Program-made: the position numbers and the translations under genes
Origin: Candidatus Sulfuritelmatomonas gaucii
GTDB taxonomy: Bacteria > Acidobacteriota > Terriglobia > Terriglobales > Acidobacteriaceae
DNA length: 33,150 nt
Reading direction: 5' to 3'
NCBI GenBank assembly: GCA_900290245.1
Contig: OKRB01000161.1
Coordinates: 1 to 33,150, forward strand
In this document: in pieces, positions 26,771-33,150 of the stretch
Layout of the letters: every line of letters starts with the position of its first letter
How positions within the stretch are numbered: position 1 is the first letter of the stretch
Notes under the pieces: generated by a model
Told to the model about the DNA's origin: nothing
Database searches by the model: none
Seen by the model: the letters and a program-made list of their open reading frames with translations, nothing else

Positions 26771-26899
26771 CTTTTTCAGTGTAGAGGCTGCCGGAGCCAT
26801 CTTCGCGCAGGGTCGTCCTTCACAACCCATTCCTCAAGAGTTAAACGAGCTGCGGAAAAATGGGAGAACAGAGGTGAATTGGAAGAAACATTTGCCGCC

Positions 26900-26913
26900 A
26901 GGCCTAAAGGCCT
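26900..26913. repeat. Short AGGCCT inverted repeat
   Basis: AGGCCT-AA-AGGCCT lies in the spacer between mtaB and the MFS gene, which are divergent. It may be an operator or a REP-like remnant; only the palindrome itself is visible. Confidence 0.3.
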
Positions 26914-26987
26914 AGATGATCTTGAGGATTTAGCGCGGAGGTTGAGACCCACGCCTCCCTCGCCGTAACGGACCCATGCAAAGAGGT

Positions 26988-27018
26988 CTGACCACGGCCG
27001 ATCAGTTTTCGCTATACT
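26988..27018 (+). promoter_or_regulatory. Candidate sigma70-like promoter of the MFS gene
   Basis: CTGACC (26988-26993) and TATACT (27013-27018) are separated by 19 bases, slightly long. The start codon follows 44 bases after the -10. Confidence 0.4.
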
Positions 27019-27062
27019 GGTAAAGTACCCGTTCCAAAATTGGCGGGACCAGAGACAGCGAT

Positions 27063-28286
27063 ATGTCCTCCTCGACTGCCTACATCCCGGTTCGTACCCG
27101 GGCCACCGCAAGAAGCCGGAGCCGGCACATTGCCGGATACGTTTATTTCACTTTTATCTGCTATGTTTCCATCGGCTTACCGCTCGCGGTATTGCCACCG
27201 TATGTGCATCTCCGCATGGGTTATGGCACGGTCCTGGCTGGGCTGGCCATCAGCATCCAGTACATCGCCACGCTGGCGAGCCGCCCGTGGGCCGGCCGCA
27301 TTTCCGATCACATGGGCGCGAAGGTCTCCGTTCTGTGGGGGATGGCCTGTTGCACGGTAAGCGGGGCTTTTCTGATTGGCGCGGCCGCTTTGCATACGGT
27401 CCACTGGCTCAGCTTTGCAGTCTTGATCGTCAGCCGCCTGGTGCTGGGCATCGGCGAGAGCCTGGGGTCGACGGGCGCCACACTGTGGGGAATCACCGCG
27501 GCCGGGCAGGAACACACGGCCAAAGTGATCGGCATGAACGGTATCAGCACTTATGGCGGCATGGCGCTGGCCGCACCGCTGGGTGTGGTGCTTGATCAGC
27601 AGTGGGGGCTCGCGTCGATCGGCGTGCTCACCATTCTGATTGGCGCGGCAAGTCTTGCCATCGCCTGGTACAAAGCTCCTGTCCCCGTCGAGCCCGGCGA
27701 GCACATGCCCTTCGCTCACGTGCTGGGCCGCGTGGCTCCCCACGGCATGGGACTGGCGCTGGGCGGTGTGAGCTACAGCGTACTGGCGACATTTGTCACC
27801 CTCTTTTACGCACACCGGCACTGGAGCGGCGCTGCGCTGTGCCTCACAGCCTTCGGGCTTGCGTTTATCGCAGCGCGCGTGCTCTTCATCAAGACGATTC
27901 CGCATTATGGCGGTTTCCCTGTGGCCATTGCCTCGCTTTTGACTGAAGCCGTGGGCATGATTCTGCTTTGGCAGGCGGTGGCGCCCTGGATGGCGCTGGC
28001 CGGCGCAGCCGTGGGCGGACTGGGACTTTCGCTCGTCTTCCCCGCAATCGGCGTAGAAGCTGTGAAGCGCGTGCCCGAGTTCAACCGAGGGACGGCGCTC
28101 GGCGTCTACACCGCGTTCTCCGATGTTTCCTTTTTTCTCGTGGGCCCCATTGCCGGAGCGATCATTGGATTCTTTGGCTACGCCAGCGTGTTTCTGTTCG
28201 CATTGATCAGCGTGCTGGCGGCGCTGGGGATTGTGATGGTGCTGAAGGCGGCGAACAAAGAACAGAGATTAGAGATCAGAGATTAA
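27063..28286 (+). CDS. MFS transporter (YhhS/YfcJ-like)
   Basis: 407 residues with about 12 membrane segments. The MFS motif A between TM2 and TM3 is GRISDHMGAK (78-87), and RLVLGIGESLGSTGATLWG is the characteristic TM4-5 region of the YhhS/YfcJ-type group. These export or exchange small molecules with the proton gradient; substrates are mostly unassigned. The ribosome site is weak (AGAGA). The last residues (EQRLEIRD) are encoded by an imperfect 7-base tandem repeat, so the natural tail may have been altered by repeat growth. The stop TAA (28284-28286) interlocks with the stop of the convergent membrane protein gene. Confidence 0.88.
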   Translation: MSSSTAYIPVRTRATARSRSRHIAGYVYFTFICYVSIGLPLAVLPPYVHLRMGYGTVLAGLAISIQYIATLASRPWAGRISDHMGAKVSVLWGMACCTVSGAFLIGAAALHTVHWLSFAVLIVSRLVLGIGESLGSTGATLWGITAAGQEHTAKVIGMNGISTYGGMALAAPLGVVLDQQWGLASIGVLTILIGAASLAIAWYKAPVPVEPGEHMPFAHVLGRVAPHGMGLALGGVSYSVLATFVTLFYAHRHWSGAALCLTAFGLAFIAARVLFIKTIPHYGGFPVAIASLLTEAVGMILLWQAVAPWMALAGAAVGGLGLSLVFPAIGVEAVKRVPEFNRGTALGVYTAFSDVSFFLVGPIAGAIIGFFGYASVFLFALISVLAALGIVMVLKAANKEQRLEIRD

Positions 28287-29290
28287 TGGGAATCGGCGGA
28301 GATTGGTTGTAATGAGCCCGCGCGTAGCGTCGAACGCGTTCGGAGCGCGGCGAGAGTGATGACGGCGAGCGCGAGAACAAGCAAAAGCACATGGCTGGTG
28401 AGGACGGCCCACTTCGGGCTGGGTACGACAGGACCCTGAAGAAACGCATGCATGCCGTACACGAGTGCCCCGCCAGCACCGACGCTCAGGGTGTGCAGAG
28501 ACGTCCATCCGTCGCGGCGCGAGAGCATCCGCAGCGAAGACAGAAACACGAGATCGATGGCGAAGATCCACGCCACCGCGCCCCAATTCCAAAAGATCGG
28601 CGCAAGAAAGACGGCAAAGCCGAGAAGGAACGTAGCGGCTGCGGCGAGCCATGGGGAGGGTGCGGGACCAGGTTTTTGCTGCGGAACGCGCGGGGCGGGA
28701 ATCATGAAGGCGGCAGCGGCGAATGCGACGACGAGCATGGCGGTCACGAGAAATTGCGTGTGCGAGGCGCGGAACGGGTCGTGGTGGAAGGAGTAAGAGG
28801 TGTTGGCGTAGATGCCGACAGCGAAGAGGATGGCGGCAACGCAGAGGCCGACTTTGCCAAGCCAGGGTGTGTGAGCATGTGAAGGAAACAGGCCCTCAAC
28901 GAGCGCGATGGAGACGCCGATGCTCCAGAAGGGGTGGACGTTGAGCATGAAGAGGGTCCACCAGGCACCGATGCCGAGAGCGGGAATCCAGGCGTGGCTA
29001 AGCAGATGCATGTGCATCCCGAACACATTGGGGTTGAAGAGCGTTTGCGTGGTGTACCCCTCTTCAATAAGGCAGTAGGCGCAGCCGAGGAGAAGAATAG
29101 TGGGCCAGCCGCGGCCAGTGTGGCGCGCGAGCTCGCGGATGAGCAATGCGCCGCCGCCGTACATGGGCGCCATGATGATGAGCGGAGAGAGAAATGTGAT
29201 GGCAAAATCGCCGAGGAGGTATTCGGCGACGAGAGGCGCGATGAAAAACAACGTAACGGCGGCAAGGATGCAGCGTTGCGGATAGGACAT
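28283..29290 (-). CDS. Polytopic membrane protein of unknown function
   Basis: 335 residues, about nine or ten hydrophobic segments, not recognised. The ATG at 29290 follows AAAGAGG at good spacing; a start ten codons further out lacks this. A conserved-looking core is IRELARHTGRGWPT then CAYCLIEEGYTTQTLFNP, with paired Glu residues beside a membrane segment. This recalls the EExxx pattern of CAAX-type membrane proteases, but the other family residues are not evident, so I do not assign it. The C-terminal tail is Arg/Ser rich. It follows the MerR gene on the same strand (60 bp), so the two may be co-transcribed and the regulator might control it. Confidence 0.75.
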   Translation of the reverse strand: MSYPQRCILAAVTLFFIAPLVAEYLLGDFAITFLSPLIIMAPMYGGGALLIRELARHTGRGWPTILLLGCAYCLIEEGYTTQTLFNPNVFGMHMHLLSHAWIPALGIGAWWTLFMLNVHPFWSIGVSIALVEGLFPSHAHTPWLGKVGLCVAAILFAVGIYANTSYSFHHDPFRASHTQFLVTAMLVVAFAAAAFMIPAPRVPQQKPGPAPSPWLAAAATFLLGFAVFLAPIFWNWGAVAWIFAIDLVFLSSLRMLSRRDGWTSLHTLSVGAGGALVYGMHAFLQGPVVPSPKWAVLTSHVLLLVLALAVITLAALRTRSTLRAGSLQPISADSH

Positions 29291-29350
29291 GTGCACCTCT
29301 TTCGGGTTACAGAGATTCAAGCGCGTCGGGGCCGAAAATCGAAATTCCGG

Positions 29351-30190
29351 CTAAGCCTGATCGAGTCCGTAGAGGGTGCGAATGCTTGGAATACTCGATC
29401 GGATCTTGTGGCCCACTGCCCGTCCCAGGAATTTTGTGACGGATTCGAAGCGCAGCATGGAGGCGGCTCTGTCGTTGAGATCGAGATCGAAGGCGGCGAG
29501 AAGCTTGTCCTGTTCATCCCGCGGCCAGTTCTGGAAATCGTTCCACGCCTGAGTATTGCCGGCCCTGACCGCTTCGTTGCCGCCATGTGCATATTCCGCC
29601 AGTTGCAGCCACTGCTTCGTCAGGTACTGGGCACGTTCGCTCGCCGGGTCCAGATCGATGGCCGCTTCGATCTCGGAGAAGACTTGCCGCATCGCCCGCA
29701 CATTCTTCTGACGGGTTTCAAGCGGCGTCTGCTGGCGGATCCGTTCCCGATCGAGCCAGGCTTGTTCGGTGTAGTACTTCCGCATGGATTTCTCTTGTGG
29801 CTGCATGTCGATCACCTCAATAATCTTTCGCAGAATGGATGCGTCGGTGGTTTGCCCTGATTGAATGACCTTTTCCGCTGCTGCGATTGCAACCATGGCG
29901 CGATCGATCAGCTTTCGCTTTTCGGCTAGAGCTTCACGTTGCATATGCAGGGAGTCGACGAGCTTCAGCGGTCCGTGTTTCAAGAGCAGCTTGATCTCGT
30001 GAAGCGGGATACCCAGGAACTTCAGTGCGGCAATCTGTTCCAGGCGTTCCAGGTCCTCCGGACAGTAGAGGCGAAAACCGGAGGTTCCGCGCTGCGGTTT
30101 GAGCAAACCCATGCGATCGTAGTGGTGCAACGCTCGGACGGTGACCCCTGCCAATCTGGCGAATTGGCCAATGCGGTAGCAGTTGCTCAT
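29351..30190 (-). CDS. MerR family regulator with TipAS ligand-binding domain
   Basis: 279 residues. The MerR DNA-binding domain is at 5-72: YRIGQFARLAGVTVRALHHY (helix-turn-helix), then the wing GFRLYCPEDLERL. A coiled-coil dimer helix spans ~75-115. The C-terminal part (~130-250, with AWNDFQNWPRDEQDKLLAAFD near its end) matches the TipAS-type domain that in Streptomyces TipA binds thiopeptides and in other members unknown ligands. MerR proteins activate by untwisting promoters with long spacers. The ATG at 30190 begins right after its own promoter-like sequence; the alternative ATG at 30205 overlaps the -10. There is no Shine-Dalgarno, so translation may be leaderless. The likely target is its own promoter and possibly the downstream membrane gene. 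Confidence 0.88.
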   Translation of the reverse strand: MSNCYRIGQFARLAGVTVRALHHYDRMGLLKPQRGTSGFRLYCPEDLERLEQIAALKFLGIPLHEIKLLLKHGPLKLVDSLHMQREALAEKRKLIDRAMVAIAAAEKVIQSGQTTDASILRKIIEVIDMQPQEKSMRKYYTEQAWLDRERIRQQTPLETRQKNVRAMRQVFSEIEAAIDLDPASERAQYLTKQWLQLAEYAHGGNEAVRAGNTQAWNDFQNWPRDEQDKLLAAFDLDLNDRAASMLRFESVTKFLGRAVGHKIRSSIPSIRTLYGLDQA

Positions 30191-30200
30191 GGCTCTGGAG

Positions 30201-30234
30201 ACCATAGTCGGGCCTGACGCAGGGTCAAGGTCAA
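30201..30234 (-). promoter_or_regulatory. MerR-type autoregulatory promoter/operator
   Basis: On the minus strand two tandem TTGACC hexamers (30234-30229 and 30228-30223) precede TATGGT (30206-30201), with spacers of 22 and 16 bases. The palindrome CCTG-N3-CAGG (30213-30223) lies between -35 and -10, as in MerR-family operators. The predicted start is within a few bases of the ATG at 30190. Confidence 0.55.
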
Positions 30235-30323
30235 GCGGAAAATGGGCTCCTAAAATCTGGAGTGCTTGCATTTGCCTTCTTGCGTCGCTCCTGCGGGGCT
30301 TCGGGGTGATCCCTGGGCTGCTT

Positions 30324-30394
30324 CCCAGCGTTGAAACGCTGGGCTAACCAGCAATGCGCCTACGGCGCGAGCAGATGGGGACTTGTGAAGTCCC
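30324..30394. repeat. Cluster of three perfect hairpins (REP-like)
   Basis: CCCAGCGTT/AACGCTGGG with a GA loop (30324-30343), GCGCC/GGCGC with a TAC loop (30356-30368) and GGGACTT/AAGTCCC with a GTG loop (30378-30394) follow one another in the MerR-cupin spacer. I know similar hairpin mosaics as dispersed intergenic elements in acidobacterial genomes; copy number here cannot be checked. Confidence 0.55.
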
Positions 30395-30478
30395 AGAGAT
30401 TTTATGAGCTGACCGCTGACACCTGAGACCTGAAACTGAAAACTGCTTTCCTGCTATGCTCTCGTCGAGGTGCGTGCC

Positions 30479-30868
30479 ATGGCTGAAACAGCGTCCTTTC
30501 CCTACGAGACTCGTCTCAACATCCTGCACGGACCGCTGGAACTGATCGACGTTCATGCCGTTCCGGGCGTCAACGGCTACAAGTGGTTCAATCAAACACT
30601 TTGCCGGGTGAACGACTCAGTGGTGCGCATGGCCGCCATTGAAGGCGAATACCACTGGCACAAGCACGATGAGGATGACGAATTCTTCTACGTGGTGGAT
30701 GGAGAGCTGCTGATTGATATTGAGGGTGGGCTGGAAGGCCGGACCGTTGCGCTCAAGCCGGGGCAGGGGTTCGTGGTGCCGAAGAAAGTGGTTCATCGGA
30801 CGCGCGCGCCGAGACGTACGACGATTCTGATGGTGGAGAATGCGGGGATCATTCCGACGGGGAATTGA
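30479..30868 (+). CDS. Small cupin-domain protein
   Basis: A 129-residue single-domain cupin. Cupin motif 1 is YHWHKHDEDDEFFYVVDGE: H61, H63 and E68 are likely metal ligands and H59 is also near. Motif 2 is KPGQGFVVPKKVVHRT with the fourth ligand H106. The ATG at 30479 follows GAGG (30467-30470) at eight bases; a GTG at 30470 overlaps that site. A TATGCT at 30455-30460 is a possible -10 but would leave almost no leader. Members of this family serve as mannose-6-P isomerase-like, dioxygenase or binding proteins; the reaction cannot be told from sequence. Confidence 0.85.
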   Translation: MAETASFPYETRLNILHGPLELIDVHAVPGVNGYKWFNQTLCRVNDSVVRMAAIEGEYHWHKHDEDDEFFYVVDGELLIDIEGGLEGRTVALKPGQGFVVPKKVVHRTRAPRRTTILMVENAGIIPTGN

Positions 30869-30896
30869 GCGTAGGGAGCCGGCACGACTTTCAGGT

Positions 30897-31550
30897 TCAG
30901 CCGCCGGTGTGGATCAAATGCGCAACCTGCCGCATATCGTCCGCCTGGAGAGCGCGGCTGATGGACTGAAGATATTTGTGTTCGGCGATGAGCTGTTTGA
31001 TGGACCGGTTGTCATCCTCTTCGCCATCTTCGCCGTCTTCCGAGCCGTCCTCATCGCCGGAATCACCGGAATCTTCGGCCTCGGGGTCTGAATCTGTGTC
31101 TTCCTCGCCTTCGTCGTCCTCCTCGCCTTCGTCGTTCTCATCGTCCTGATCGTCTTCATCGTATTCGTCGTCCTCAAGCTCTTCGTCGTCAGGATCAGCG
31201 GCGATTTCGTCGCCATCGGGAGTCTGAGAAAGTGCTTCGACGCTGTTCAAGCCGACGGCCCAACTGCTGCGGTCGACGCTTTGCAAAGCGAGCTGGAGAC
31301 CGTAGAGGAGAGTGGATGCGGTCTGCCGGTCGACGGTCTTGTTGACGAGGGCGCGCAGGACGCGAGTGATGACGACCTGGACAGCACAACGGTCTTCGAG
31401 GAGGGGAATCTCGATGGAATCGATAAGGCTGACGGGTTGTTTTGCGGCCCGATGCAGCCGGGAGTGGAAGTAACAAAATGGCTCGCCCGTGAGGGCGTAT
31501 GCTTGGCATTGGCAGCCGCCCGTCATGATGTGCCGGCAGTTGGGTTTCAT
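30897..31550 (-). CDS. Cys/His protein with a long acidic tract
   Basis: 217 residues. The N-terminus has a compact Cys/His set (C5, C13, C15, C26, H29, in a CRHIMTGG..CYFHSRLHR frame) that could bind zinc. A helical segment (~41-105) follows, then a highly acidic Asp/Glu stretch (about 113-180) with few other residues, and a short helical end (NRSIKQLIAEHKYLQS). I recall similar CxxxxxxxCxC..CYFHxRLH proteins as multi-copy hypothetical genes in Acidobacteriaceae; their function is unknown to me. GGAGG five bases before the ATG at 31550 fixes the start. It is convergent with the cupin gene. Confidence 0.8.
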   Translation of the reverse strand: MKPNCRHIMTGGCQCQAYALTGEPFCYFHSRLHRAAKQPVSLIDSIEIPLLEDRCAVQVVITRVLRALVNKTVDRQTASTLLYGLQLALQSVDRSSWAVGLNSVEALSQTPDGDEIAADPDDEELEDDEYDEDDQDDENDEGEEDDEGEEDTDSDPEAEDSGDSGDEDGSEDGEDGEEDDNRSIKQLIAEHKYLQSISRALQADDMRQVAHLIHTGG

Positions 31551-32188
31551 TCTCTCCTCCATGTGGCGCCGCTGTACCCCGCCCCTACGTATGCCATACC
31601 TCGGTATTTGAAAACAGAAGGTTTCTGGGCCGGGTATAACCCCGGGTAACCGAGCAGGGCCAGAGGACGGGGAAATCTCCGGTTCCGTTGCCGAGCTCAT
31701 GAGTACCTAAGACAAGCTTAGGGATTTTGCGGAATTAATCTGCAAAGTTGACGGAAGAAATAAATGCAGTGGTATGAGAGGAAAGGGGGCGGGATGGGGT
31801 TGTAGGGCTCTTGACGAGCGACCGGACTGCGGGACTACGGGACTGCCGGAATGAGGGCTGGGTCTCGAGCGATGATTTCTCAAAGATCAGCATTGACGAC
31901 CATCAGAGCGCAACCTGACCACTGGACCCCTGGGGCGTAAGCGAGGATCTGTTCCAAAGTGGCCGTCATTTGATCACTCGTCCCGAAGGCCACATCTGAA
32001 GACCCGACGTGGTATTTCTGGGCAAGCCAAATCCTGGCCAAACACGCTTGGGGCACAATGAACTCTGAAGGATCGAACGCGACGTACATCCAACTGGGCA
32101 AACGCTTAGCCCTTGGTCCGAGCAGTTTTGGCCAGATATCTTACTTATCCCTTTGAGAGGATTTACATCTCAGGATACGGAGGTATCT
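31551..32188. other. 638-bp intergenic region
   Basis: No confident gene. A minus-strand frame (31880 to an ATG at 32089) has protein-like composition but no ribosome site, and could be a remnant. Other content: an ATACC/GGTAT inverted repeat (31596-31607) upstream of the acidic-protein gene, a G-quadruplex motif (31785-31807) and an 8-base repeat in three copies (about 31824-31846). Confidence 0.55.
31785..31807 (+). other. G-quadruplex motif
   Basis: Four G runs (5, 3, 4, 3) separated by loops of 1, 2 and 5 bases satisfy the G3+N1-7 rule. It lies about 235 bases upstream of the acidic-protein start, on the strand opposite to that gene. Confidence 0.5.
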
Positions 32189-32974
32189 ATGTCAGGATCG
32201 AGGATGACACGCCTGGTCTTCTGGGTGGTGACCGGAGTTCTGGCAGGTTGCTCCAGACGTGCCGATCTCGTACCTCCTTCTCAACCGGAGATCAAGGCGG
32301 TACCGGCAACACCGATAGCGGAAAAGAAGACGGACCTTGGCGTACAGACCTGGAATCCGGAGTGGAACCGGATCGTCGAGCAGGCACTGCCGCCGGAGAT
32401 GCTGTCTGCCAGGGCAGGGCGAGATGTAAGACCTTTCTGCCCGCGCTTTAACGCAATGAGCGACGGGAATAGGCGCGCCTTCTGGGCATATTTCTTCCAG
32501 GCGCTTGCCGGTGCAGAGGCGGGGCTGGTACCGACCGCAGATGTGCGTCACACGGATGTGCAAGTACCAGTGAAAGACACTGTGACGAAGCGGATGGTGC
32601 GAAGCGAAGGTCTACTGCAGCTGACTTATATGGATCCCCGGCGCTATGGCTGTGATTTTGATTGGGATAAGGACAAGCTGTTACTGGAGAGAGATCCGAC
32701 GAAGACGATTCTGCAGCCGATGAACAATCTGACATGTGGAGTGAAGATCCTCGATAATCAGCTCATTGCGCAGCGAAAGCCACTCTTGAGTCAATCGGGC
32801 TATTGGTCAACGCTGCGGCCCGGAGGACCCAGTTACCGGGTCTTCGCCAAGCAGATGACGAATGTGCCTGCTGTATGCCGCCAGGCCCCGTCACTCGGCG
32901 AATCGAAGACGGCAATTGCTTACGCGAAACCTGCAACCGAAGCGACGCGGGATCAGGCGACCGGTTTGAAATGA
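32189..32974 (+). CDS. Lipoprotein with a probable lytic-transglycosylase (SLT-like) fold
   Basis: 261 residues from the ATG at 32189, preceded by GGAGG at five bases. The lipobox LAGC (C21) follows a short basic and hydrophobic signal. The mature part has GAEAGLVPTA (E110), resembling the catalytic ESxFNPxA segment of SLT lysozyme-like domains. SEGLLQLTYMDPRRYG (139-154) resembles the S.GLMQLxPxTAxxxG motif, and PMNNLTCGVKILDNQL resembles the NI..G..YL helix. Such enzymes cleave the MurNAc-GlcNAc bond of peptidoglycan. The segments between motifs are unusual and the C-terminal part is unassigned, so this is a fold-level call, not a proven activity. Confidence 0.7.
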   Translation: MSGSRMTRLVFWVVTGVLAGCSRRADLVPPSQPEIKAVPATPIAEKKTDLGVQTWNPEWNRIVEQALPPEMLSARAGRDVRPFCPRFNAMSDGNRRAFWAYFFQALAGAEAGLVPTADVRHTDVQVPVKDTVTKRMVRSEGLLQLTYMDPRRYGCDFDWDKDKLLLERDPTKTILQPMNNLTCGVKILDNQLIAQRKPLLSQSGYWSTLRPGGPSYRVFAKQMTNVPAVCRQAPSLGESKTAIAYAKPATEATRDQATGLK

Positions 32975-33150
32975 GTAGTGGTCCTTTGGACACGATGAAT
33001 AGCGCATACGGACTTGTCGCATTTCGGTCCGTCTACAGTTGGACTCCGCATTACCAGAATCGAAATAAATGCAATATTCTGCTTGTTACTGGTATTCCAA
33101 GAGATACTTCTCGAAAGTCTTAGTGCGGTATCTCGCGCGCCCGTATTACC
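32975..33150. other. Window end, no gene seen
   Basis: 176 bp after the lipoprotein stop. No conserved reading frame, RNA gene or clear terminator is visible. Confidence 0.5.

Noticed and set aside
28283..29290. CAAX-type membrane protease
   Set aside because: Only a paired Glu is seen; the remaining conserved Arg/His/Asn pattern is not evident.
31880..32089. Minus-strand small ORF with protein-like composition
   Set aside because: No Shine-Dalgarno and no recognised domain; could be a gene remnant but cannot be supported.
1..33150. Mobile island, phage, CRISPR or tRNA genes
   Set aside because: No transposase, integrase, repeat-spacer array, attachment-site pair or tRNA-like cloverleaf was noticed on either strand; codon style is uniform.

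Overview
The window is GC-rich, densely coded chromosomal DNA. The gene content suggests a soil-type Acidobacteriota bacterium (Terriglobia/Acidobacteriaceae-like): a secreted metallophosphatase with C-terminal repeats, GTP-type PEP carboxykinase, an OPT transporter beside a DUF885-like peptidase, a chitinase/GH3 cluster, MerR-TipAS, and a Cys/His plus acidic small protein of a kind I associate with that group. The lineage is inferred from gene content and sequence style, not from a marker tree. I see no tRNA, rRNA, CRISPR array, transposase or phage gene, so this reads as ordinary chromosome rather than a mobile island.

Layout. 1-1569 is the 3' part of a secreted metallophosphoesterase ending in two near-identical 91-residue repeats. 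A 574-bp spacer with hairpins and a G-rich tract follows, then a two-gene unit (60-aa protein plus a half-length 3-hydroxyacyl-CoA dehydrogenase-like Rossmann protein, 2144-2850). Three minus-strand metabolic genes cover 2891-8342: pckG, a two-domain phosphomannose isomerase-like protein and hutH. On the plus strand, 8645-11985 holds an OPT transporter translationally coupled (ATGA) to a zinc peptidase-like gene. 12153-18517 is a carbohydrate cluster: nagA, secreted GH18 chitinase, LacI regulator and secreted GH3 enzyme with a PA14 insert.

From 18558 to 21798 (minus) three genes overlap by 4 bp each: a small DPGSG membrane protein, a protein with a kinase-like N-terminus and a SAM methyltransferase C-terminus, and a membrane-anchored sulfatase/phosphotransferase-like enzyme. 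This is the most system-like unknown in the window. 22039-26770 (minus) holds a NiCoT nickel/cobalt permease, infC (IF-3), a secreted phosphodiesterase-like protein and mtaB. infC has no convincing ATG and appears to start at ATC behind a perfect Shine-Dalgarno. The NiCoT leader contains a terminator-like hairpin.

27063-30868 carries an MFS transporter whose stop codon interlocks with that of a convergent membrane protein, a MerR/TipAS regulator with its own operator-promoter almost at the start codon, a cluster of perfect hairpins, and a cupin protein. The window ends with a Cys/His protein with a 68-residue acidic tract (30897-31550, minus), a 638-bp spacer with a G-quadruplex motif, and a lipoprotein that looks like a lytic-transglycosylase-fold protein (32189-32974).

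Functional links: GH18 and NagA fit chitin/GlcNAc use, with LacI as the probable local regulator. The OPT transporter and peptidase fit peptide uptake and breakdown. The DPGSG/kinase-methyltransferase/hydrolase set probably modifies an envelope or lipid-linked substrate, but that is inference only.
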